Source of the DNA: Neisseria yangbaofengii
GTDB taxonomy: Bacteria; Pseudomonadota; Gammaproteobacteria; Burkholderiales; Neisseriaceae
Direction of reading: 5' to 3'
DNA length: 64,000 nt
Assembly: GCF_014898075.1 (NCBI RefSeq)
Contig: NZ_CP062976.1
Span: forward strand, 2,356,001 to 2,420,000
In this document: positions 1-9,139 of the stretch, one piece after another
Numbering within the stretch: the first letter of the stretch is position 1
Layout of the letters: each line of letters opens with the position of its first letter
Made by a program: the position numbers and the translations under genes
The notes under the pieces: model-generated
Told to the model about the DNA's origin: nothing
Database searches by the model: none
What the model saw: only the letters and a program-made list of their open reading frames with translations

Positions 1-20
1 ATTTCCCATCAGGTCAAACC

Positions 21-254
21 ATGAAACTGCTTTTGTTCACCGCACTGATTTTACTCGGTGGCTGCGTATACCACGAAACGCCCTACGGCCGTACCGCCGT
101 GATTGATTTGCCGACGCGCTCGGAAACGGTGATTCGCAAAACCGTCAATGTCAACGCGCCGCCGGGCACGACCGTTATTTATCAAGACAGCACGCCGGCG
201 GGCTATCCGGCAGGCTATCCCGCGTATCCGCGCCGGTATGGGCGTTATGATTGA
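21..254 (+). CDS. Small Tyr/Pro-rich lipoprotein, unknown function
   Basis: Predicted 77-residue lipoprotein. The N-terminus MKLLLFTALILLGGC is a short signal peptide ending in a lipobox, with the acylated Cys at residue 15. The mature part is only about 62 residues, and its C-terminus is rich in Tyr, Pro, Gly and Arg (GYPAGYPAYPRRYGRYD). No catalytic motif or known domain is recognised. Such short lipoproteins are usually anchored to the outer membrane of Gram-negative bacteria. It stands alone, about 175 bp ahead of the ABC transporter gene, with an uptake-sequence hairpin between them. The reading frame is certain; the function is not. Confidence 0.75.
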   Translation: MKLLLFTALILLGGCVYHETPYGRTAVIDLPTRSETVIRKTVNVNAPPGTTVIYQDSTPAGYPAGYPAYPRRYGRYD

Positions 255-362
255 TGCGCCGCGGGGTGGTTTGCCGGTTTAGCATTCGCCTTGCCCCTGT
301 TTTTCCAGTAAAATTACCCATATCGTTTTCACAAATATTTTCTAAAACTTTTTCTCAAAATG

Positions 363-401
363 TTTCAGACGGCCTGCCCTATTGTAAAAGGCCGTCTGGA
401 A
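363..401 (+). terminator. Inverted uptake-sequence pair, likely terminator
   Basis: TTTCAGACGGCCT at 363-375 pairs with AGGCCGTCTGGAA at 389-401 around a 13-nt loop. It ends 27 bp before the ABC transporter start and probably terminates read-through from the lipoprotein gene. One arm deviates from the uptake core at its last positions. Confidence 0.6.
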
Positions 402-428
402 CATTTGATTTTAAAAACACATAACAAT

Positions 429-2285
429 ATGATTAATAAAATATTTTCATGGTTTGAGTCGCGTATCGATCCCTATCCGGCCGCTGCACCCGCTACGCCG
501 GAAAAAGGCTTATGGCGTTTCATTTGGAGCAGCATCGACGGCGTGCGCAAATGGATTGTCGTGCTGGCGTTGGCGACGGCAGTGATCGGCGTGATGGAAG
601 CCTTGCTGTTCCAATTCATGGGTAAAGTCGTCGATTGGCTCGGCCAATACACGCCCGAAACGCTGTTTGCCGAAAAAGGCCTGGCACTGGCGGGCATGGT
701 GGCGATGATGCTGTTTTCGATGGTGTGGACGTTTTTCGCGTCCAACCTGCGCCTGCAAACGCTGCAAGGCGTGTTCCCGATGCGCTTGCGTTGGAATTTC
801 CACCGCCTGATGCTCAATCAAAGCTTGGGCTTTTATCAAGACGAATTTGCCGGACGCGTGTCGGCCAAGGTGATGCAAACCGCGCTGGCCCTGCGCGATG
901 CGGTGATGACCATTGCCGATATGGTGGTGTATGTGCTGGTATATTTCATCACTTCCGGCGTAATTTTGGTGGCGCTTGATTCATGGCTGCTGCTGCCGTT
1001 TATCGGCTGGATTATCGGCTTCTCGCTGGTGATGCGCTTTTTAATTCCGAAGCTGGGCAAAACCGCCGCCGCGCAAGCCGATGCCCGCAGCCTGATGACC
1101 GGCCGCATCACCGATGCCTATTCCAACATCACCACTGTCAAACTCTTCTCCCACGGCGCACGTGAAGCAGCGTATGCCAAGCAGTCGATGCAGGAATTTA
1201 TGGTAACGGTACACGCGCAAATGCGTTTGGCGACACTGCTGCACACCTGCAGCTTCTTCGTGAACACCGCGCTGACCCTTTCCACCGCCGCTTTGGGCAT
1301 TTGGTTATGGCAGCAAGGTTCGGTCGGCGTGGGTGCTGTAGCGACTGCGACCGCCATGGCCTTGCGCGTGAACGGTTTGTCGCAATACATCATGTGGGAA
1401 TCGGCACGTCTGTTTGAAAACATCGGTACCGTCAACGACGGTATGTCTACCCTGACCAAGCCGCACACCATTCTCGACAAACCTAAAGCGCTGCCGCTTA
1501 AAGTGGATCATGGCCAGATTAAATTCGAGCATGTCGATTTCTCTTACGAAACCGGCAAGCCGCTGTTGAACGGTTTCAACCTCACCATCAAACCGGGTGA
1601 AAAAGTCGGCTTAATCGGCCGCAGCGGCGCGGGCAAATCGACCATCGTCAATCTGCTGTTGCGCTTTTACGAACCGCAAAGCGGCCGCATTTCGATTGAC
1701 GGCCAGAATGTGAATGATGTGACTCAAGAGAGCCTGCGCGCGCAAATCGGCTTGGTGACGCAAGACACGTCGCTGCTGCACCGTTCCGTGCGCGACAACA
1801 TCATCTACGGCCGTCCTGAAGCCACCGATGAAGAAATGCGTCAAGCTGCCGAGCGCGCCGAAGCTGCCGATTTCATTCCTAATCTTTCCGATTCCAAAGG
1901 CCGCCGCGGCTACGATGCCCATGTTGGCGAGCGCGGTGTCAAACTTTCCGGCGGCCAACGCCAACGCATCGCCATCGCCCGCGTGATGCTGAAAGATGCG
2001 CCGATTCTGTTGCTCGACGAAGCCACCAGCGCGTTGGATTCGGAAGTGGAAGTGGCGATTCAGGAAAGCCTCGACAAAATGATGGAAAACAAAACCGTCA
2101 TTGCCATCGCCCACCGCTTATCCACCATCGCTGCGATGGACCGCCTGATTGTGCTGGACAAAGGCCGCATCATCGAAGAAGGCTCACATGCCGAATTGTT
2201 GGCCAAAAATGGTCTGTATGCCAAATTGTGGTTGCACCAAAGCGGCGGTTTCCTGAGTGAAAACGTGGAATGGCATCAAAGCTAA
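429..2285 (+). CDS. ABC exporter, fused membrane and ATPase domains (MsbA-like half-transporter)
   Basis: A 618-residue ABC half-transporter that would act as a homodimer in the inner membrane. An N-terminal domain of about six membrane segments (roughly residues 35-330) is followed by a nucleotide-binding domain with Walker A GRSGAGKST near 397, signature LSGGQRQR near 506, Walker B ILLLDEATSALDS near 526 and the switch His in AHRLST near 561. This architecture is that of lipid, peptide or drug exporters; the substrate cannot be read from the sequence. An in-frame ATG at 360 lies inside the uptake-sequence hairpin, so the ATG at 429 is preferred. It is monocistronic. The sequence just downstream carries a small hairpin related to the 200-bp repeat family. 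Confidence 0.88.
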   Translation: MINKIFSWFESRIDPYPAAAPATPEKGLWRFIWSSIDGVRKWIVVLALATAVIGVMEALLFQFMGKVVDWLGQYTPETLFAEKGLALAGMVAMMLFSMVWTFFASNLRLQTLQGVFPMRLRWNFHRLMLNQSLGFYQDEFAGRVSAKVMQTALALRDAVMTIADMVVYVLVYFITSGVILVALDSWLLLPFIGWIIGFSLVMRFLIPKLGKTAAAQADARSLMTGRITDAYSNITTVKLFSHGAREAAYAKQSMQEFMVTVHAQMRLATLLHTCSFFVNTALTLSTAALGIWLWQQGSVGVGAVATATAMALRVNGLSQYIMWESARLFENIGTVNDGMSTLTKPHTILDKPKALPLKVDHGQIKFEHVDFSYETGKPLLNGFNLTIKPGEKVGLIGRSGAGKSTIVNLLLRFYEPQSGRISIDGQNVNDVTQESLRAQIGLVTQDTSLLHRSVRDNIIYGRPEATDEEMRQAAERAEAADFIPNLSDSKGRRGYDAHVGERGVKLSGGQRQRIAIARVMLKDAPILLLDEATSALDSEVEVAIQESLDKMMENKTVIAIAHRLSTIAAMDRLIVLDKGRIIEEGSHAELLAKNGLYAKLWLHQSGGFLSENVEWHQS

Positions 2286-2288
2286 AGT

Positions 2289-2313
2289 GTAGGAAATCCC
2301 GGCGGTTTCCTAC
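2289..2313 (+). repeat. Mini-hairpin resembling the ends of the 200-bp palindromic repeat
   Basis: GTAGGAAA (2289-2296) pairs perfectly with TTTCCTAC (2306-2313), enclosing TCCCGGCGG. The outer bases match the terminal repeats of the elements at 5308, 21352 and 50859 (GTAGGAAATC, then a CCCGGCG core). It looks like two element ends joined with the interior lost, or a seed copy. It could also simply be a terminator hairpin. Confidence 0.45.
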
Positions 2314-2340
2314 GGCTAAAGGCTTGCGATAACACATAAA

Positions 2341-2381
2341 ATGCCGTCTGAAAATTCAGATTAATTTTCAGACGGCATTTT
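2341..2381 (+). terminator. Uptake-sequence inverted repeat terminator (AT dialect)
   Basis: ATGCCGTCTGAAAATT (2341-2356) pairs with AATTTTCAGACGGCAT (2363-2378), a 16-bp perfect stem followed by TTT. It is one of the few ATGCCGTCTGAA copies in the window and lies downstream of the ABC exporter. Confidence 0.8.
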
Positions 2382-2445
2382 CGTTTTGTGCCATAATTTC
2401 ATTTTCCTTTACGACTGGATTATTCATAAAATGCCGTCTGAAATC

Positions 2446-3354
2446 ATGAACCTGTTCTCTACCGCATTCCGTTATGTGTTGATGTCTGCCGGCGTGTTGG
2501 CTTTAGCCGCCTGCACCGTCGATTCGCCGCAAAACCAACCGGTGACCGTGCAAAAACCTGTTGTCAAAGCCAAACCCAAAGCCGTCATCGGCCTTGCGCT
2601 CGGCGGCGGTGCATCGAAAGGCTTTGCCCACATCGGCATCATCAAAGTTTTGCAGGAAAACGGCATACCCGTGCATGTCGTGAGCGGCACATCGGCAGGT
2701 TCGATTGTCGGCAGCCTGTACGCTTCGGGTATGTCGCCCGACCGTTTGGAATTGGAAGCCGAAATCTTGGGCAAAACCGATTTGGTGGATTTAACACTGT
2801 CGACCAGCGGCTTCATCAAAGGCGAAAAACTGCAAACCTACATCAATCAAAAAGTGGGCAGCAAACCGATGGAACGTTTTCCGCGTAAATTTGCCGCCGT
2901 GGCCACCGATTTTGAAAGCGGTAAAGCGGTGGAATTCAGCCGCGGCAATGCCGGCCAAGCCGTGCGCGCATCGGCTTCGATTCCGAACGTATTCCAGCCT
3001 GCGGTCATCAATGGCCGCCGCTATGTTGACGGCGGTTTGTCGCAGCCCGTGCCGGTGACTGCCGCTAAAAACCTCGGCGCCAATTTCGTGATTGCGGTGG
3101 ATATTTCCGCCAAACCGGTGAAAAACGTCAGCCGCGATTTTTTCTCGTATCTCGACCAAACGCTCAACATCATGAGCACCACCTCGCTGCAGAACGAATT
3201 GGGTAAGGCCAGCGTAGTCATCAAGCCGCAGGTATTGGAATTGGGCTCTATCGGCGGTTTCGACCGGAAAAAACGCGCCATTCAATTGGGCGAACAAGCC
3301 GCCCGTGCCGCTTTGCCGGAAATCAAACGCAAATTGTCGGCGTATCGGTATTGA
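2446..3354 (+). CDS. Patatin-like phospholipase lipoprotein
   Basis: A 302-residue protein of the bacterial patatin/RssA-like family, predicted serine lipid acyl hydrolases. The signal peptide ends in lipobox LAAC with Cys 23, so the protein should be a lipoprotein facing the periplasm. The oxyanion-hole glycine motif GGGASKG is at 53-59, the nucleophile elbow GTSAG has Ser 83, and the second dyad residue is Asp 195 in DGG. All three are intact, so it should be an active hydrolase. The start at 2446 is chosen because it begins the signal peptide; the ATG at 2431 is part of an uptake sequence and would add five residues. It is flanked by hairpins on both sides, so is probably transcribed alone. 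The substrate is unknown. Confidence 0.85.
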   Translation: MNLFSTAFRYVLMSAGVLALAACTVDSPQNQPVTVQKPVVKAKPKAVIGLALGGGASKGFAHIGIIKVLQENGIPVHVVSGTSAGSIVGSLYASGMSPDRLELEAEILGKTDLVDLTLSTSGFIKGEKLQTYINQKVGSKPMERFPRKFAAVATDFESGKAVEFSRGNAGQAVRASASIPNVFQPAVINGRRYVDGGLSQPVPVTAAKNLGANFVIAVDISAKPVKNVSRDFFSYLDQTLNIMSTTSLQNELGKASVVIKPQVLELGSIGGFDRKKRAIQLGEQAARAALPEIKRKLSAYRY

Positions 3355-3360
3355 GGTTTG

Positions 3361-3393
3361 AGGCCGTCTGAAAAGCCATGTTTCAGACGGTCT
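3361..3393 (+). terminator. Uptake-sequence inverted repeat terminator
   Basis: AGGCCGTCTGAAA (3361-3373) pairs with TTTCAGACGGTCT (3381-3393) just after the patatin gene. One arm carries a base change (GGTCT) that keeps a G-T wobble. Confidence 0.7.
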
Positions 3394-3474
3394 GTTACTT
3401 GGCTTCGCCATATAGAAAAAAACACGCAAATCCAGTACAATACGCCCCTAAAATTTTGAAAGCACAAGAAAATC

Positions 3475-4578
3475 ATGGAAGCTGAAGTTATTAATCAGTT
3501 GAACAACACCTTAGACGATTTGGAACGGCGCAGCGCCGACATCCGCGTGTACATGGATTACCAAGGCAAGAAAGACCGTTTGGAAGAAGTCATCGGCCTG
3601 TCGGAAGATCCCGAATTGTGGAACGATCCGAAAAAAGCCCAAGAAATCGGCAAAGAACGCAAAATCCTCGAAGGCATCGTGCTGACGCTCGACACCATCG
3701 CCACCGGTATCGACGACAACCGCATGTTGATTGAAATGACGGTCGAAGAAAACGACGAAGAAGGTTTCTCCGCCGTGCAGAAAGACGTGGCCGGTTTGGA
3801 AAAACAAATGGCCGACCTCGAATTCAAACGGATGTTTAACCAGCCGGCCGACCCGAACAACTGCTTCATCGACATTACCGCCGGTGCGGGCGGCACGGAA
3901 GCGGAAGACTGGGCGGGCATGTTGCTGCGCATGTATTCGCGTTTTGCCGAACGCCGCGGTTTCAAAGTGGAAATTTTGGAAGAAGACGAAGGCGAAATCG
4001 CCGGCATCAACCGCGCGACCATCCGCTTGGAAGGCGAATACGCCTACGGCCTGTTGCGCACCGAAACCGGCGTGCACCGCTTGGTACGCTACTCGCCGTT
4101 TGACTCGAACAACAAACGCCACACATCGTTTTCATCGGTGTTTGTCTACCCCGAAATCGACGACAGTATCGAAGTGGAAATCAATCCCGCCGATTTGCGC
4201 ATCGACACCTACCGAGCATCCGGCGCCGGCGGTCAGCACATCAACAAAACCGACTCTGCCGTGCGCATCACCCACGAACCGACCGGTATCGTGGTGCAGT
4301 GCCAAAACGACCGTTCGCAACACGCCAACAAAGCGGCGGCGATGGACATGCTGAAAGCCAAGCTGTATGACTTGGAAATGCGCAAACGCAACGAAGAAAA
4401 ACAAGCCTTGGAAGAAGGCAAATCCGATGTGGGTTGGGGCAGCCAAATCCGTTCGTATGTGTTGGATTCGTCGCGCATTAAAGATTTGCGCACCGGCTAT
4501 GAAGTCGGCAACACCAAAGCCGTGTTGGACGGTGATTTGGACGGCTTTATCGAAGCCGGTTTGAAACAGGGTGTGTAA
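3475..4578 (+). CDS. prfB: Peptide chain release factor 2
   Basis: A 367-residue class I release factor that recognises UGA and UAA stop codons and triggers peptidyl-tRNA hydrolysis. The codon-recognition motif SPF is at residues 207-209 and the catalytic GGQ is at 252-254 within [10 protein letters not shown]. Length and alignment match RF2 rather than RF1. In many bacteria RF2 synthesis needs a programmed +1 frameshift at an in-frame UGA near codon 26. Here the equivalent stretch reads VYMDY without a stop codon, so the protein is encoded in a single frame and this autoregulation is absent. It is preceded and followed by uptake-sequence hairpins and appears monocistronic. Confidence 0.96.
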   Translation: MEAEVINQLNNTLDDLERRSADIRVYMDYQGKKDRLEEVIGLSEDPELWNDPKKAQEIGKERKILEGIVLTLDTIATGIDDNRMLIEMTVEENDEEGFSAVQKDVAGLEKQMADLEFKRMFNQPADPNNCFIDITAGAGGTEAEDWAGMLLRMYSRFAERRGFKVEILEEDEGEIAGINRATIRLEGEYAYGLLRTETGVHRLVRYSPFDSNNKRHTSFSSVFVYPEIDDSIEVEINPADLRIDTYRASGAGGQHINKTDSAVRITHEPTGIVVQCQNDRSQHANKAAAMDMLKAKLYDLEMRKRNEEKQALEEGKSDVGWGSQIRSYVLDSSRIKDLRTGYEVGNTKAVLDGDLDGFIEAGLKQGV

Positions 4579-4593
4579 AGGCTCAATGATATA

Positions 4594-4626
4594 GAGGCCG
4601 TCTGAAACGTTTCAGACGGCCTTTTT
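4594..4626 (+). terminator. Uptake-sequence inverted repeat terminator of prfB
   Basis: AGGCCGTCTGAAAC and GTTTCAGACGGCCT (4595-4622) abut directly to form a stem with almost no loop, followed by TTTTT. It lies 16 bp after the prfB stop codon. Confidence 0.85.
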
Positions 4627-4686
4627 GGATTGAACTCAATCTGTGAATTATGTTCCAAACAAAGTTATTCCGTTTTTAATGAAATT

Positions 4687-5277
4687 ATGCTGAAAAAAAT
4701 TGCCGTATGTTTAGGGCTGGCCGTGTGGTCGGTTTTGTTGGTGTTTGTATGGCTGCTCTGGCAAGATTACAGTTATACCCGCCAAACCGTTGATTCAATC
4801 CGCCCTGCGGATAAGGCGGTGATTCTGTCGACCAAGGCGTATGAAAACGGCCGTCTGAATCCTTGTTTGGTGGCGCGGGTGCAGGCCGGTGCCGAATTGT
4901 ATCAAGCTGGAAAAGTGAAGGCACTGGTGATGAGCGGCGGAATTAACCGTGATCATCAATACGGTTCGCGCAATATGCAGGCTATTGCCGAGAAAATGGG
5001 TGTGCCGTCTTATGCCATCTTACAGGAAGATCAGTCTGCCAATACTTTTGAAAACATCATTTTCAGCCGCTCGAAAATTGAAGACAGCCGAAATGTGGTG
5101 ATTGTCAGCGCCGGTTTTCATCTGCCGCGCGCGCGTTGGATGGCGGAAAAACAATGGTCGCAGAACATCCAGCTTTATGCCGCACCGCATTGCACCGAGC
5201 CTCATGGCGGTTATGCCTATTCTCTGACCCGGGAAATTGCCGCTATTGTTAAAAACGGCTTAAAAGGGCATTATTAA
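4687..5277 (+). CDS. DUF218 (SanA/YdcF-like) membrane protein, copy 1
   Basis: A 196-residue protein of the DUF218/YdcF family, to which E. coli SanA (linked to envelope barrier function) belongs. One N-terminal membrane segment (about residues 5-27) precedes a Rossmann-like domain with the family motifs NPCLVARVQAGAELYQAGK, VMSGG and SAGFHLPRARWM. The biochemical activity of the family is not established. The ATG at 4687 starts the membrane anchor directly; a frame extension back to 4630 reads into the previous terminator and is not favoured. The second DUF218 gene at 5672 is clearly a paralogue, and the two are separated by a 200-bp palindromic repeat, suggesting a tandem duplication. Confidence 0.82.
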   Translation: MLKKIAVCLGLAVWSVLLVFVWLLWQDYSYTRQTVDSIRPADKAVILSTKAYENGRLNPCLVARVQAGAELYQAGKVKALVMSGGINRDHQYGSRNMQAIAEKMGVPSYAILQEDQSANTFENIIFSRSKIEDSRNVVIVSAGFHLPRARWMAEKQWSQNIQLYAAPHCTEPHGGYAYSLTREIAAIVKNGLKGHY

Positions 5278-5307
5278 CCTCTCGGTCGGTTTCAGACGGC
5301 CTGAGCT

Positions 5308-5509
5308 GTAGGAAATCGCCGGGTTGTTTACATTTTTTTATGCATAACGGCTTTTGTTTTTGCCTGAACGATTGTTTTAGGGTTTTCGGACGTTATCAAG
5401 AACCATGCGGCTTTGCCGTGCCTTTCGGCATTCTTGGCAACACCCGAAAATCCCGAAACCGGTCTTCAGACAAAAAAGGAAAAGTGTAAACAACGCCGGG
5501 ATTTTCTAC
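5308..5509 (+). repeat. 200-bp nested-palindrome repeat, copy A
   Basis: About 202 bp bounded by imperfect inverted ends: GTAGGAAATC at the left (5308) and GATTTTCTAC at the right, each followed inward by TTGTTTACA or its complement. An internal palindrome pairs 5380-5394 with 5439-5453 (two mismatches), nested around CAAGAA/TTCTTG and a GC-rich core. It is related to copies at 21352-21554 and 50859-51059. It begins 5 bp after an inverted uptake sequence. CCTGAG occurs on both sides (5300-5305 and 5511-5516), a possible target duplication. It carries no gene. It is not a Correia element, having different ends and interior. Confidence 0.8.
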
Positions 5510-5671
5510 ACCTGAGACTTGTGCAAACACTCCCCGTCTGTGGCACATTTCTTCGCTATGTGCCGCCCAAAAGCTTGTCTGTCTGGATGATACGTCTGCG
5601 CTTTCTGCGCTGCCCTCGTTTCGAACTGCACTTAAATCCAGGGTTTCCAAAGGCCTCTCCTTTTCCTTTTT
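5510..5671 (+). other. Leader region of the second DUF218 gene
   Basis: This 160-bp untranslated stretch follows repeat copy A. It contains a perfect 7-bp hairpin (GGCACAT 5542-5548 with ATGTGCC 5558-5564) and no convincing open reading frame. It may be the leader of the downstream gene or a decayed insertion; nothing more specific is visible. Confidence 0.35.
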
Positions 5672-6274
5672 ATGAAAATACACAAAATGTTGCTTTATCT
5701 TATCGTGATGGCGCTGCTGGCTTTTACTGCTGCGCTCTACGCCGTATACCGCGGCGAACAAAATGCCGTGCGCCAATCCGAGCATCATCCGCCTCACAAA
5801 GCCGATGTGGCGATGGTGTTGGGCAATATTGTCAACCGTCGCGGCAAGCCCAATCCGTGTTTGCGCAGCCGCGTGGAAGCCGGCGTGTGGCTTTATCGGG
5901 CGGGCAAAGCGGATTATCTGTTGATGAGCGGCGGCACGGATGCCGATGGCAGCAATCAAGCGGAAGTCATGCGTGATATGGCGGTGAAACTGGGCGTGCC
6001 GTCTGAAAACGTGTGGCTGGAAAACCAATCTGAAACCACCTATCAAAACATCAAATTCAGCACCCTGCTTCTAAAAGATCATCACGACATTATCATCGTC
6101 AGCGACGGTTTTCATTTACCGCGCGGCTTGTGGCTGGCACGGCATCAATGGCCGGAAAAAAACCTGCAAACCTTTGCCGGGCGTAATTGTGGCGATTCGG
6201 CGGCAGTGATGTGGCGCAAACGCGTTCGCGAAGTATCGGCGTGGGTGAAGGCGCTGGTGCTGGATCATGATTAA
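5672..6274 (+). CDS. DUF218 (SanA/YdcF-like) membrane protein, copy 2
   Basis: A 200-residue paralogue of the protein at 4687 with the same plan: an N-terminal membrane anchor (about residues 6-26) and a periplasm-facing DUF218 domain. Shared motifs are NPCLRSRVEAGVWLYRAGK, LMSGG and VSDGFHLPRGLWLARHQW. The two proteins are similar in length and motif spacing but diverged in sequence, so the duplication is not recent. The palindromic repeat and a 160-nt leader lie directly upstream. The role is inferred only from the family (envelope barrier or cell-wall precursor metabolism); no enzymatic motif can be assigned. Confidence 0.82.
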   Translation: MKIHKMLLYLIVMALLAFTAALYAVYRGEQNAVRQSEHHPPHKADVAMVLGNIVNRRGKPNPCLRSRVEAGVWLYRAGKADYLLMSGGTDADGSNQAEVMRDMAVKLGVPSENVWLENQSETTYQNIKFSTLLLKDHHDIIIVSDGFHLPRGLWLARHQWPEKNLQTFAGRNCGDSAAVMWRKRVREVSAWVKALVLDHD

Positions 6275-6284
6275 TCTAATCGTT

Positions 6285-6314
6285 AGGCCGTCCGAATGTT
6301 CAGACGGCCTTTGC
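6285..6314 (+). terminator. Uptake-sequence inverted repeat terminator
   Basis: AGGCCGTCCGAA (6285-6296) pairs with TTCAGACGGCCT (6299-6310), followed by TT. The left arm has a T-to-C change in the uptake core, so only the right arm is a perfect uptake sequence. Confidence 0.7.
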
Positions 6315-6492
6315 TTACCTAAAAACTATTGTCAAATCAGCCAAGCCGGACACATTAAGTTGGTCTGTCATCAGGATTTTTACGCAAAATTCGCGTATAA
6401 TTCCCACCAATTTCGTCGGCGGCCGGCCGAACCCGACACATCACGTTGGAAGCTGCCGCTTTTCCTGCTCCGAAATCCACATGTTCCCATAG

Positions 6493-7881
<1,389 letters not shown>

Positions 7882-7890
7882 AGCAACATC

Positions 7891-7932
7891 AAAGGCCGTC
7901 TGAAAACTAAGTTTTCAGACGGCCTTTTTATT
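7891..7932. terminator. Bidirectional uptake-sequence terminator between convergent genes
   Basis: AAAGGCCGTCTGAAAAC (7891-7907) pairs with GTTTTCAGACGGCCTTT, followed by a T run on the plus strand and preceded by an A run serving the minus strand. It lies between purB and the convergent hibernation-factor gene. Confidence 0.85.
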
Positions 7933-7949
7933 TAATCGCATGATTCAAA

Positions 7950-9035
7950 TCAATAACGAGTGACTACTGCCAAGCCGCGGTCGGTATATTCGCCCAAGGC
8001 TTCGCTGTCGACAAAACGTACACGGCCGCCGGCTGCCAATACTTTTTCAATCATTTCGTCGACGATGTCTTCATAAGCGTGTTCGCCTTTGGCATCTTCG
8101 ATGTTGATTTCGGTAAGCTTGCGGCCATCTTCGCTTACCTTGGCCGGAATGTGCAAATCCTCTTCCACCGCCAGCAATTCAGCGCGGCCGTCTGAAACAG
8201 CTTGCCATACTTCGTTCAGGCCGCCGACAAACAGTTTGTTGCCTTTGGCATTGTTTAATTCGTCGAACACTTTGGCGCGTTCGGCAGACAGCGCTTCTTT
8301 GATTTCCGGCCAAACGGTTTTGCCCAATTCATAGGGGTTGTCGCTGTTGCGGCCGCTGTGGATAGACAGCATCACTTGCTCGCCGATGCCTGCGCCATTG
8401 TTGAAGTGGCCGATGTTGCGGTCCACGCCCACCACCACAATCGGGGCGGACAATTGTTTTTTGGCCTCCAACAAGGCTTGGCCGACTTCGCGCATTTTAT
8501 CGGTGACGATTTGGTCGCGCACATGGCTGATGTCTTGGCCCGGGTTGGCTTCGGCGACTTCGTTTTCCACGCTGAACGGGAAACCGAAATTATGCACTTC
8601 GTCCAAATATTCTCGGCGGCCGACAAACAATCGAGTGCCGTGTTCGCTCAAAACAGTCAGCAAATACAGCGGGCTGCGGTTCATTGCAAACACCAAATCG
8701 CGGGTCAGGAAGTTGTCGGCGATGGTCACGCGCTCCGGAACACGGAAGGGCAGCCGGAATAATTCGGCATATTCCGCGCTGGCGAAAATCACCAAGCCGT
8801 CGAGGTTGTATTGGTTATCCACCGATTCGGCCAAGCGGTTGATTTCATCGACGATGTGCGCGGTTTCACGTTTGCCGAATTCTTCTTGCAGACGCGTTAC
8901 GGCTTCCGATACCAGATTTTTCAAACGGATAATGTCTTTTTCATTGTCGGGCGAGGTGCGGTAAGTCGGCAGCGTAATGGTCACGCTCGGGTAAGATTGC
9001 TTGGATTGGATGGTTTTAATGGTATTCAGATTCAT
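7950..9035 (-). CDS. baeRF/Balon-type ribosome-associated factor (candidate hibernation factor)
   Basis: A 361-residue protein resembling the bacterial homologues of archaeo-eukaryotic release factor 1 and Pelota (baeRF family). Balon, described from Psychrobacter, belongs to that group; it binds the ribosomal A site with EF-Tu during cold shock or stationary phase. Recognisable parts are the N-terminal YPSVTITLPTYRTSPDNEKD segment, a central domain with VLSEHGTRLFVGRR, and a C-terminal eRF1-like domain with AIVVVGVD-type strands and FVGGLNEVWQAVSDGRAELL. No GGQ motif is present, so it should not release peptides. The ATG at 9035 is favoured over a GTG at 9038 by spacing to AAAGGA. A long AT-rich upstream region suggests its own regulation. 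The family is fairly sure; the function is inferred. Confidence 0.72.
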   Translation of the reverse strand: MNLNTIKTIQSKQSYPSVTITLPTYRTSPDNEKDIIRLKNLVSEAVTRLQEEFGKRETAHIVDEINRLAESVDNQYNLDGLVIFASAEYAELFRLPFRVPERVTIADNFLTRDLVFAMNRSPLYLLTVLSEHGTRLFVGRREYLDEVHNFGFPFSVENEVAEANPGQDISHVRDQIVTDKMREVGQALLEAKKQLSAPIVVVGVDRNIGHFNNGAGIGEQVMLSIHSGRNSDNPYELGKTVWPEIKEALSAERAKVFDELNNAKGNKLFVGGLNEVWQAVSDGRAELLAVEEDLHIPAKVSEDGRKLTEINIEDAKGEHAYEDIVDEMIEKVLAAGGRVRFVDSEALGEYTDRGLAVVTRY

Positions 9036-9110
9036 CACATGATCCTTTCGGTCTGATGGGGATGGGAGACGTTTCCGGCAAAGTGTCCGGCAAACTGCGT
9101 AAGGCTGATG

Positions 9111-9139
9111 TGAATATTAAAAAATTGATTCGGCATCAA
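9111..9139 (-). promoter_or_regulatory. Candidate promoter of the baeRF/Balon-like gene
   Basis: On the minus strand TTGATG (9134-9139) and TATTCA (9111-9116) are separated by 17 bp, giving a leader of about 70 nt. It is a reasonable sigma-70 match, but inferred from sequence alone. Confidence 0.4.

Noticed and set aside
5510-5671. Possible insertion-sequence remnant after repeat copy A
   Set aside because: No transposase frame or matching inverted ends could be found, so it is listed only as a leader region.
5413-5976. Plus-strand frame through repeat copy A into the second DUF218 gene
   Set aside because: It is built from the repeat and then from the wrong frame of a recognised gene.
9125-9139. 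FNR-like palindrome TTGAT...ATCAA
   Set aside because: The spacer is 5 bp, not the 4 bp of the FNR consensus, and the right half overlaps a better -35 box.
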